A DNA stretch of 64,000 nucleotides from Serendipita indica DSM 11827 (lineage: Eukaryota; Basidiomycota; Agaricomycetes; Sebacinales; Serendipitaceae): positions 744,001 to 808,000 of the forward strand of contig CAJVGD010000005.1 of assembly GCA_910890315.1 (NCBI GenBank). Direction: 5' to 3'. The position numbers and the translations under genes are program-made. Below are positions 32,659 through 43,887 of this stretch, in pieces. Under the pieces are notes generated by a model, which made no database searches, was not told where the DNA came from, and saw only the letters and a list, made by a program, of their open reading frames with translations. The first letter of the stretch is position 1. The number at the start of each line of letters is the position of its first letter.

Positions 32659-34427
32659 ATGCCAAAGTCCTCGGACAAAATCTCAAGCAGCGTTGATCCA
32701 GTACGCATCGAGACCGCCCACTCATCTCCGTCCATCAAACCGGCCACAAATGCCCAAGTGAGCCATCAGTCATGCCTTGGGAGTGTACTGACAGCCTCGG
32801 AAGGACTGGAGCAGAACGAAAAAGCTTCGAGTGCTCATTCCGATCTGCTGCTTTTATTTTCTTTTTACTTTTCTCACCACCGTCACTGGCGAGTCAACCT
32901 CTCTGGCCCGATTCCGATTCTAACGTGCGCACCAGTCCCTACGTTTTCACAGCTCCAGGAGCATTATAATGCTACGTATGCTCAGATAAACTACAGTGTC
33001 GCCATTCCTGCTCTCGCTCTCGCCGTCTCACCACTTTTCTGGACCCCATTTGCCGATATCTATGGCCGACGAACGGTTTGCATTGCTGGTTGTACGCTTG
33101 CTCTCGCAGCAACAATAGGGAGCGCCCTCGCACCCACCTACTCGGGCTACATGGTCCTGCGCTTTCTTCAAGGCTGGGGAGTCGGTCCAGCCAGCACAGT
33201 CGGCCTTCAAATGCTCCAGGATACATACTCTGAACTCGAACGAGGCGCAACGGTTGGCTTCTGGACTGCATCCATTGACCTAGGTATGTACCTGACCTGC
33301 CACGCGACTCTCCTGACCAAGCTGCCTCTTCTAAAAAAAAAAGGCCTGTTGTTTGGACCCCTCCTTGGTGGCTTTGCGGCAATGGCATCCTTCACTTGGC
33401 CAGCATGGCTTACAGCCATCATGTTTGGAATCTTGTTGGTGGTTATGCTCTTTGGCATGCCAGAGACGGCGCCGAGCACCTTTAGCCACGACAGGAAGCA
33501 GCCGTTTCTCAATGTGACTCCTATACCCAACGTCACCCGCCCAAAGCTGTGGTCAACAACCGTCAACTGCCTGCGAATGTTTGCCTATCCTAAAGTCGCT
33601 ATTCCCATCGTTTTCTATTGCTGGGCCTGGTAAGTTCCTTATCTAGTCACTCTTCCTTATCACTTATATCAACACCAGGTACTGGGTGCGTCTGGCCGGT
33701 GCAAAGTACTCGCAAGTTGATTGATTGGCGATAGTTCATCATGTGCCCTATCACCATGATTCCTGCAGCCTTCCCAACCTACAGTCCACAGACCCAAGTT
33801 TGTCCACCTCTCGCACCGTAGGTGGGGATTCGCTAATGGCGTTCTCAGGGGTTGCTCTTCATAGGCCTTATCCTCGGCACGGCATTGGCCGAAGCACTAT
33901 GCTCGGGTCGCCTGTCCGACAATCTCGTCACTAAATTCTCCATTGCTGGGTCTCGTTCTCCCGAGCACCGACTTTGGCTTTATTGGCCTGCTGCCGCGGC
34001 AACTGTCCTCGGACTCATCCTTTTTGGGTGTTCGATTCAGTTCTCATGGCATTGGATGATTGTTCAAGTATCCCTCGCTGTCATGGCCTTTGGTGTCCAA
34101 ATAGGTGTGCATTTCGAAGCGTGGTCGGAACCAGACTCATCAGCTTTAGGTAATACGACTACAGTCTCCTACTGCGTCGATTGTTATCCGAATCTTGCCA
34201 TGGATGTCACGGCATTCTATAGCCTACATCTCAATCTGAGCGCGTTTGCAAGTCCCTTCTTCATCGTACCCTGGGTGACGAGAAACGGCTGGGCACTCTC
34301 CTTTGGTCTACAGGGATTGATTGTTGCTGTGTGTACACTACTTGTCATTGGTCCTTTCCAATGGTGGGCGAGACGGTCTACCACCGGTTCATGCTCTAAT
34401 GGTCTTTCGAGTCTGCATTTTGTATAG
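32659..34427 (+). CDS. Major facilitator transporter, DHA1-like
   Basis: After a Ser-rich N-tail (MPKSSDKISSSVDPVRIETA) the protein has TFSQLQEHYNATYAQINYSV, then FWTPFADIYGRRTV, the loop 2-3 MFS signature (GRR). It continues MVLRFLQGWGVGPASTVGLQ, GLLFGPLLGGFAAMASFTWP and IPIVFYCWAWYWFIMCPITM, then GLILGTALAEALCSGRLSD and FYSLHLNLSAFASPFFIVPW. The pattern is that of fungal DHA1-type drug or metabolite exporters with 12 TM helices. Introns inferred: 33284-33343 (GTATGT..AAG), 33631-33680, about 33686-33735 (GTGCGT..TAG), about 33800-33850 (GTTTGT..CAG) and 34107-34149 (GTGTGC..TAG). Exon limits of the first TM (32710-32940) are uncertain. The substrate is unknown. Confidence 0.8.
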
Positions 34428-34545
34428 TCACATCTTATTCTCATTCTTATTTTCTTAATATACCCTTCGTTCTCACTCGCTTTACCTCGATGTCACTTTT
34501 TTTCTTCTCCGCCACCCATACCCTTTAGCACGAGCGGTCACAACC

Positions 34546-37500
34546 ATGGCCGCACACTCATTTGAAACGCTAAAAAGAGAACAAGCGTTCTTGAATCCAC
34601 CAACAAAAGGGCACGTGAACCCAACATTGGATCGACTCGCTGCACCACACATCGAGTCGTTCAACAGCCTATTCGACGACAGTGGTCTCGACCGAGGAGA
34701 CACAGATGGACGAGGATTATTGTCATTGGGACTGAAAGAGATTGGAGAAAAAGTCGTTTTCAGCGGCAACCAATCATCTTCAGGAAATTCTCGTGGAGCG
34801 AGGTTAGCTTGTGAGCTACAACTCTCCCGATTTACTAGTATTCTCAACAAAAGTCTACAGTTTGGATAGACCAGATCGCGGTTGGGCGACCAATGGTCCC
34901 CGAAAAAGATCGACATTCCATAGAAAGGAGGATATATCCTTCAGAGGTGAGGCTGGAAGATGTAAATACCGTACCTGACCGTTCTTAGGCGCGAGAAAGG
35001 CTGGTTTCGTACAGAGGCCGCATGACGGTGAGAATCTGCTGGAGTGTCAATGGTGGGCCAGAGAACAATGAAACCAGGGACTGTGGGCTATTACCGATTA
35101 TGGTTCGCGTGAGTAGCTTGCTCACTGTGAAGTACTTTCAATAACTTGAGGTCCAGTCTGTACGATGCAACTTGCGCGGACTCTCATCTGCAGAGCTCAT
35201 CAAACGACATGAAGAACCGGAGGAGTTTGGAGGATACTTTATCATCAATGGAAATGAGAGGTTGATACGCTACCTTATTCTACCCCGACGGAATCACGTC
35301 GTTGCACTCATCCGACCAAGCTTTGTCAATCGTGGTCCGTCCTACACGCCATATGCGGTTCAAATACGCGGCGTACGTGCAGACCAGTCGAGTGTCACCA
35401 ACAGCTTGCATTACCTGTCGAACGGCAGCGCAACCTTTCGGTTCAGTTGGCGCAAGCAAGAATATGTCATTCCAATCATGCTCATTCTTAAGGCTCTAGT
35501 CGGTGCCTCAGATCTCGAGATCTTCGAAGCGGTCATTATGCAAGATTATCACAACACCTTCCTCACGGACCGCGTCGAACTCTTACTACGAAGCTTCAAA
35601 AATCATTACAGCCTCTATACCGGCGCGCAGTGTCTCGACTATCTCGGAGAGAAGTTTCGTGTAGTATTGGGTCAGCCAGAGGATATGAGTAATCGTGAAT
35701 TGGGAATATGGCTCATCAGAAAGGTCGTCCTCGTCCATTTGGACGACCCTCGCGACAAGTTTAGGATGCTCATGTAGGTTTCCAAAAGGTCCCCTGAAGT
35801 AAACTGATATTCGTAGTTTCATGCTTCGCAAGCTCTATGCACTTGTCTCTGGGCAATGTTGCCCGGATAACCCAGATTCGCCACAACATCAAGAAATCCT
35901 ACTTCCTGGATCTCTCTACGGCATGATCATCAAAGAGCGTCTGGAAGAAGCGTTGAACCAAGTTCGAAATCAAATTGCTCAAGATGTTCGTAGAGAGGTC
36001 GCCGCAGTGGATTTTTTCGACAGTATGTACTCTTTTCCCAGACTGAACAGAGACTAATGAAACTAGGACGCTATGTCAACAAGGTTCTACAAAAGGTCAG
36101 CTTTGACATTGGGTCAAAGATGGTCAACTTCTTGGCCACTGGCAATCTGGTATCTCCAACTGGTCTCGACTTACAGCAGGCTGCGGGCTTCACTATTGTC
36201 GCGGAAAAACTGAACTGGTATCGTTACATCAGCCACTTCCGATGTGTGCATCGAGGCGCATTCTTTGCCGAACTCAAGACAACAACTGTCCGTAAATTGC
36301 TGCCAGAGTCATGGGGTATGTCAGGTCCCGAGAATGATTCCATTTCTAAAGTACCGTAGGATTCATTTGTCCCGTCCATACGCCCGATGGCTCCCCTTGT
36401 GGTCTTCTCAACCACCTCTCCCATTCATGCAGAATCATCACCAATCCGATCAAGGCTGCTCACCTCCCCACTATCCTCGGTTCATTAGGAATGACACAAG
36501 CATTTGCGCCTTCTGTTGACGGTAGCAAGAGCCTGTGCGTTCAGCTGGATGGCAAGGTGGTTGGATGGGCGACACCGAGCTTGGCAAAGCATCTGGCTAC
36601 GACGCTAAGAATTCTCAAAACGGAAGGCAGGGAAAACGTTCCTCTAGACCTAGAAATTGGCTTCGTGCCCGTCTCACAAGGCGGTCAATACCCTGGCCTA
36701 TACCTTTTCACATCTCGAGCACGCATGATGCGCCCAGTGCGCTATCTCCCGAACGGCAGAGATGACTCCATAGGCTCTTTCGAACAAGTTTATATGGATA
36801 TTGCAATCAAACCGGAGGAGATTGATCCCACTATTACCACTCACCTCGAATTGGCACCCACAAATTTTCTCTCCATTCTTGCCAACCTGACCCCGTTCTC
36901 AGACTTTAACCAGGTGAGTATGAGCTCTCAGGATATGCACGTATCTGACTCCTGGAAAGTCACCTCGTAACATCTACCAGTGCCAGGTGATTCTCTCTAC
37001 CGCTGAAGAATGCTTTCTGACCCTTATTCCTAGATGGGAAAGCAAAGCATGGGAACGCCATCGACCGCAATCAAACACAGGACAGACAACAAGCTGTATC
37101 GGCTTCAAAGCGGACAAACTCCAATCGTTCGCCCTGCTTTGCACAACAAGTACGGCATGGACGGATTCCCAAATGGTACAAATGCAGTAGTGGCGGTTAT
37201 CTCCTACACTGGATACGATATGGAAGATGCCATGATCCTGAACAAGTCCTCGCATGAGAGAGGATTTGGCTATGGCACTATCTATAAGTCGCTTATCATC
37301 GACTTGAAGGAGCAACGGGGTGCAGTGAAATCTCAAACAGCGCCTGTTCTTCACTTTGGACTTGGGAAGCTTGCGAGTAACGAGGAAATTCGCAAGACGA
37401 TCGACACTGACGGTTTGCCTTCTGTCGGAGTCAAGGTCAACCCTGGCGATCCTATCGCTGCGTACGAGGACGATACTACGGGCAGAACAAGGATAATCAA

Positions 37501-38683
37501 ATACAAAGGAGACGAATCTGGGTATATTGACACTGTACGGTTAATAGGTACGCCCTGCGTCAACCCGCTCATATGTATAGCTCAAATATCACAGGTGGCG
37601 ACGCGGGAGACACAGAGTTACAAAAGATACACGTCACCATTCGTATCACTCGTTCCCCCGTCATCGGTGACAAGTTCTCATCCAGGCACGGCCAAAAGGG
37701 TGTCTGCTCTCAAAAGTGGCCGTCAGTCGACATGCCGTTCAGCGAGAGCGGAATTCAACCAGATGTTATCATCAATCCACACGCATTTCCCAGTCGAATG
37801 ACTATCGGCATGTTTGTGGAAAGTATGGCGGGCAAAGCTGGTGCAATGCACGGACTTGCTCAGGATGCCACCCCATTCCAGTAAGCACATTACGACCCCT
37901 TTGAATAGCTCTCAACTCCTTGACAGATTTTCCGAGGACGATACTGCCATCGATTACTTTGGAAAGCAGCTCCTGGCGGCTGGCTATAATTACTACGGCA
38001 ATGAACCAATGTACTCGGGAATCACTGGTGAAGAATTTGCGGCAGACATCTATCTAGGCGTCGTATATTACCAGAGGTTGCGACACATGGTGTTGGACAA
38101 ATACCAAGTCCGTACCACCGGACCCGTAGACCCCGTCACGAGACAACCAGTCAAGGTACTAAATCTCGAAAATTCCTCGGCTTTGATCTGATATCGCGTA
38201 CAGGGCAGAAAACGCGCCGGTGGTATTCGCTTTGGAGAGATGGAACGTGATGCGTTGATTGCACATGGAACGTCCTTCCTTCTCCAGGACAGACTGATGA
38301 ACTGTTCCGACTATTCTACAGCATGGGTCTGTCGAACGTGCGGAAGCCTCATCTCCTTGGGTTACGAGGATGTCAGCGTCGGTGGTGAACTCATTGGCAG
38401 TTCATCACATTTTCCGACTGGTCCGTCGGGAGAATACTGCCGCGTTTGTCGAGCGCTGGAAGAGTCGGAGGCGGAACGAGCCAGAACGTCCTTGGCTGAG
38501 GGTCGATCCGATACGGACCCCCGTGTCAGAACAGACTTGCGCGTTAGCCTCTCATCCTCGAATCTGTTGTCCCAACAGGGAAGCAGAGGGGATATGGACG
38601 TGATCGCAATCCCGTATGTCTTTAGGTATCTCTGCGCAGAGCTTGCGAGTATGGGTATTGCCGTGTCCCTGGAAGTAAAGTAG
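34546..38683 (+). CDS. RPA2: RNA polymerase I second-largest subunit (RPA135/RPA2)
   Basis: Starts [20 protein letters not shown]. Recognised parts in order: [86 protein letters not shown]-type [49 protein letters not shown], the hybrid-binding [20 protein letters not shown], and the C-terminal zinc finger CRTCGSL..CRVCRA before [20 protein letters not shown]. This is the Pol I-specific beta-like subunit, transcribing 35S rRNA in the nucleolus. Many 45-60 nt introns. One exon is only 27 nt (36960-36986, SPRNIYQCQ), between introns 36914-36959 and 36987-37033. Complete by comparison with the family. Confidence 0.93.
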
Positions 38684-38748
38684 CATTGATTTCTTGTCAT
38701 GTCGTTTGATCATCTAATAAAGGCTTGGTCTGACCGCCATTGCAAAGT

Positions 38749-40065
38749 CTAAGTCTGCTTGGGTTGAGGCTTCCAACCAATCTGAGAAGGGTTAGTCTAC
38801 ATTCAGACACAGTGCAGATCTGTGTACCAAAAAGATAACTTGAAAGGTTGCAGGGATCGTCTGATCCTCGTTTCCGTGAAGGGCTACGCGTATGTGAGCA
38901 GATACAAGATTACAAGACGTGGACATACACTGATATGCAGCCGCAGCTGCCATCAAGGTATCCCTATGCATAAAAGGGCGACTAGACCGTGTCAGTGTCA
39001 TTCATTATATGTGTCCCCACAGACCTTCCAATCACTGCGTTGTTTTCACCCATATCACCGAGGTCCTCTATTAGTTCAAACATACTAGGGTACGATACGG
39101 TGACGTCTTCAATGTCAACAGTGAGAAGGGTGAAGCCGGCTCGACCAAGGAGATTCGTTATGTCTCGGGTATCTACCAGAGATTAATTTCAGCGTGAAAA
39201 TTAGGACACAACAAATACCGGTCATAGGGGAGATATGTGGAGAGATACCTCCTTCCCGCTCAAGCTCTGCGACTTGTAATGCAGTCCTAACGTTGCTTAG
39301 AAGAGAAAGAATGACACTCATGTCTTACCTGAGTTCGAAAAGGCTGTCTCCTCCCAGAAGCGCAGCCAAGAACAAGCCATCTGGTTTGAGAGCCTCGCGA
39401 ATTTGCACCAAGAGGCCTGAGAGACTTCAGAACAGACAAGCAAGATGTAGCGACATACCAGGCAGATCGTTGATCCAATGCAGACTCAGACAAGATACAA
39501 TTGCTTCTTGTGAATTAGGTTCGATGACTTGAAGTAGATTCTCCTCGTCCGCATGAATTCGCTCAACGGGAACTGCACTTCGTCAACATGAATCACGAAT
39601 AGTAGTATATAGAGAATACCTTCGAATTCCGAATCCGGATCCCGCTTCAGCAACTTGTCTGCCCTTATGGTCAAAATGACGAGCTCGTACATAGATATTC
39701 CGCACCGCTCATCTCCATCATGACTATCTTTTTGGTCAAGTGTGATTCGATGAGACGCGAGAAATGGCCAGGTCCTGATCCAAGATCGAGTATCGAAGTG
39801 TAGGTGCGCTTGACATCCTTGACTGGCTCAGTATGACGCGTCAAAGGGCCACAATACTTACTAGAAGCCTTTCTATCATCCTTTCTGCCACTTCGTTCCG
39901 CAAATAATCAACTGTACGGCTCGTCTCTCCATCCTTTTTGACGGCTGCTCTGTCTCGTTGAACGCGCTTTGCTTGTCGATCAAATACTGCAAATGGCTGA
40001 TTCACATGAGCGTTGGAAAGAGTAGCCAATGCTCTTTTGGGCGTCTGTCGGAGTAACGCGTGCAT
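38749..40065 (-). CDS. NDUFAF5-like mitochondrial methyltransferase, complex I assembly
   Basis: Start at the ATG at 40065 ([20 protein letters not shown]), a basic presequence. It continues [20 protein letters not shown] and [15 protein letters not shown]. The SAM-binding motif I is [20 protein letters not shown]. Then [33 protein letters not shown] and [18 protein letters not shown], signatures of NDUFAF5/C20orf7. Later parts are [19 protein letters not shown] and [26 protein letters not shown]5 hydroxylates an arginine of a complex I subunit early in assembly. The last exon ends PQPKQT at 38749. Many short introns. The start is only 49 bp from the divergent zinc-finger gene. Confidence 0.85.
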
Positions 40066-40114
40066 GTAGTAGTAGTTCAATGTTTGGAGTTGACCGCGAC
40101 ACCGCTGCGGTTAC

Positions 40115-43100
40115 ATGTCCCAACAAGCTGGACAAGACACTCCGATTCGAATAAATCCTGGTGAATGGGATGTTGTACTTCGAAATGGACAGCCTACACT
40201 CGTTCCAAAGCGTGCCATAAATGCTCCGCCGCTACAGACTGCAAACGCGCGGGCAACAGAAGTAGCAAATGATCCAACTCTACAAATCGCACACAGAGTT
40301 TCAGAAAGAGCCCGTTTTCAAGCGCTGACTCTGTATCATGCTGCACAACAGACTGGTAAGGTGCCAGGGTCAGGCTGATGTATAGTCCTGACCAAGGCTC
40401 TCGTAGGTCTCAATGAGGATCAGTATAGCTTCCTCAAGAATGAGCTAGCCAAGCTTCGTCACGAAATTGCGGTTTATGATCAGAATATCGAGCAACGAAG
40501 GGACGTTAATCGGTATGCGGGGCTACTCGAGTTTTTCCGCTGCGAAAGATGCTCAAATACTATACTCGGCTCTATTAGATCTTCCTCGCAGACAAGAGCA
40601 CTTCACGCCCCCTCAAATACACCTCTATATCAACGCACACACCTCCCTATATCTCAGAGTGTCACTGCGAACACGTCACAGAATGCGCATTTCCTGTATC
40701 CGCATCAGTCTGTGTATCCAGCTCCTGGGTACCCGGTACACAGTGCGCCTGTCGCTCCGGCTCCGAATGGGAATAATCAAATTCCACAGCCATCTTACTA
40801 CTCTCAAGTGGCTCAGATTGTGCCGCAAGCTAGCACATCTAACCGTTCTCGAGCTCTTCCATCCCCGCCGATCACGCAAAATGCGGCAATCAACATTCAA
40901 CCTATTGGAGCACCTCTACCACCAGTACGCCAGCAGACTACTCCTGTCGCCAGTAATCGACCTCAATTTGCCGTTCAATCAGTGGCCCCCTTTCCAAGTC
41001 AGACGGTAGACCAAACACCGTATCTGATACCTTACTCTGCACAGGGCTCTAATCCATTATTGGCGAATTCGAGCTCAGGTCAGGGTCTCAATCAGCCACC
41101 GAACCGACAAGTACAGAGTACTCCATCTACATCTAGAAATGTCAATACGCCGGTGCAGCCCCATCGGGCCTCTTCGCAATCACAGCATTCGAGGACAGTT
41201 GGCCTCAGCAGGTCATATCTGTATCCTCTTCCAACTCAACAGCAGAGCCAAGGAGAGATTAGGAGGCCTTTGGCATCTAATCCGGCCTCCACTGCACCTG
41301 TACAATTGTATACTCCTACACTCAATGGAGGACTTCCTCTAATTGAACCCGCTCCTGCAGGCCTCGCGAGATCAGTTCTACAAATGCTCCAGAAGCGCAA
41401 GGAGATGGATTCTGCTGGGACCTCATCAACATCAAGTAAACGAGTCATTCCTTCTCAAAGCAGTCCAATCCCTTTTCCGAGTCCGAACCCGGCTACGCCC
41501 CTACCACCACCAATCAGACCAACAGATATTGTTGAACCAGAAAACAATACCTCGTTGGTCGATGATCCTTCTGCTCCGGAAGGACCCGCGGCTCACGACA
41601 CGTTGGAGTCCACCTTAGTCACAGCCAGGGAAGAGCTGGCAGACACGAGAGGTCAGTCAAGTTTTATCCTATCTAGGGGATTTCTGATCTCTCTTTTAAT
41701 AGATCCGATGATTATTGACGATCTGGCCGTTCAGGTTGATCCTGGTATCCGAATAGAGGAGGCCACCAAGTTTCCAGTATCAGACACGAAAGCTCCCTCG
41801 CGACCTTATCCCTCGGATGTGAGAGAGGCCGAGGAGCCTGACAGGACAGACGACCGGAAAACCGAGCCATTGTTTCTCCCTGAATCGCCTACCCCTCCGG
41901 ACGAAAAGGACGAAGAGTCGATGGAACGGCCCCTACATCGCTTCCTCTATGTCCTTGTTCCACGTCCACCAGAGCTTGGTGCGCTATCATCCACCGATAG
42001 AGCGAGTTACTTATCTCTTCATAGGTCTCACACCGACATCTTCTACTTCCGACGTGGGTCCGTTAGATTATAGCTTTTCAAACTAATATTGATGAGCAAC
42101 AGAGATCAAGGAGATCCTTGAGAAGGATGATGCAAAGCGTCTAACTGCACAAGGTACTTCTAAATGCGGTACAGGTCGGCACTGATCTCAGATATACAGT
42201 ATGTAAATGGGCAAGGTGCGATTCCCGCTTCAACTGCCTGAGGAACTTGGCTAGTCATGTGCGGAGACAGCATGTGGACAAAATAAAGGTGGATTCAGCT
42301 CTAGTGATCAAATCCGTTGCTGAGCTTGCCATTATAGCAGCCAGGCCCATACCTGTGTCGATGGAATGAATGTCATCAAGGTGCTTTTCGGAACAAGCAA
42401 CAACTCTTTCGTCATCTTTTCAAACATATGGCTTCCCGGAAGTTCTGCATGCACGCTGGTAAGCCACCTACGTTCTTACATCTCTCGCTAACGAGTTCTC
42501 ATAGACTGCGATTTCATTACACGAAGAGAACCTCAACTTCTGTCTCATATCGAGGAACAGCACGATGGTGATATGAGCCTCCTGAAGCCCATTGTGAATG
42601 ACCTCTACTATGGCTTACCTGAGCCAATGGAACCACTTCCAGACGTTGCCCCATCATCCGAAGCGGTCAAATTTCCAGTTTATGGACATCCAAGTGCGCG
42701 ATTAGTCAATCGAACACCGTCACCCAAGCCAGTTTCCGTGAGTGGACCTTTCGATCGTCCCGTGCGGACTGAACGCTGACCTTGTTCAGTCAGCCGTTGC
42801 ACTCATGCCTTTGTCCCCGATTAAACGCACCGCCCGGTCCGCATACTCGCAAGAAAGTCCTATTCTTGAGCATCGCACGTCATCCCTGCATGATGATGAC
42901 GATTCTGAGCTCGAAGGACGGGAGATCCTGGACAAGTATGCATTCTTGGAGCCGTTCTACCGGGTGCCGTTCACATTAGATGTCCTGGACTCGGACGAAG
43001 AGGTCGCACGCTCGTTTGACCGCGAAACTAGACGCTCGGCACTGAAGCAAGTCTCAAAAGTCGAGCTTAAGGCGTGGATTCAAACCAAAGAAACCGGTAA

Positions 43101-43193
43101 AAGGGGTGAGGTTCGCTTCGCCCAACGAACCTGTTCACAGCAGAGGCCCCGGTGGCTTCACACAATCTGATACAGGCTCGTCCACTGGAATAA
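40115..43193 (+). CDS. C2H2 zinc-finger protein with long disordered middle
   Basis: Starts MSQQAGQDTPIRINPGEWDV. An intron (about 40357-40407) joins a likely coiled coil (EDQYSFLKNELAKLRHEIAV). A long Pro/Gln/Ser-rich region follows. C2H2-type elements appear at about 42200-42560: YVCKWARCDSRFNCLRNLAS HVRRQH, LCRWNECHQGAFRNKQQLF RHLFKH, and CDFITRREPQLLSHIEEQH. The C-terminal region contains an acidic patch (HDDDDSELEGREILDKYAFL). The end is uncertain: a GTAAAA..CAG intron gives KETAEAPVASHNLIQARPLE and TAA at 43193, while another frame runs to 43297 with SEPTDDDELLLRP. Probably a nuclear regulator; targets unknown. Confidence 0.65.
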
Positions 43194-43887
43194 AGCCTAG
43201 GAGAAAGACGACCGTGCACATCTCTCAAGGGAGAGTGAGCGGACATCGGTCGGAGTCGGAACCAACCGACGACGACGAGTTACTATTACGTCCTTAGGCT
43301 TATATCTTCTTCTTTGGCAACCCTCTTGTCTTTGTGCATCTCATCTTGCTGTTAATTCATTTGTAAGAATGAGAGTGCGATTTGATGTGTGTGTGCTACA
43401 TGCAAGAAAGGAGGGTGCCTATTGATCCTGTTGTGAAGAAAGAATGCCAATATGTGGGTATGCGGAAGTCTGGCGTGTTTGGGGCGTCGTAGAAATCGTT
43501 AGTGCGACGTGAAGAAGTGGTGAGGAGGCCCGCATGAAGAGGAATCGTCAGGGTCGTGATTAGAGGAAGGAGAATACATCAAGAAGCGATTACAGAGCCT
43601 ACAGATGTCGTAGATGTCGTAATAGGTGAGGACCATAAACAATCACAAGCCACCAAAAAGAGAAAGAGTATCGATGATACCCGAGAACAGAGGTCGTGAC
43701 ACAAGGAATATGCAAAAGAGGCATATGCCAGGGAGAGGAACCCGAGTCAAAGATGCAGTCCGAGAGAGATGCATGGGGTCGAACCTCACATGAGATTGAC
43801 CAAGAAAACCGTCGAGAGTATGCTCGAATGAGATTCGTCCGTGTGTTGAACACTCCAAGAAGGGTGGCATGGTCCAAGAAGATATTC
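43194..43887. other. Intergenic region between convergent genes
   Basis: It probably holds the 3' untranslated regions of the zinc-finger and HMG genes (T/GTG-rich near 43380-43400). No further gene is recognised. Confidence 0.45.
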
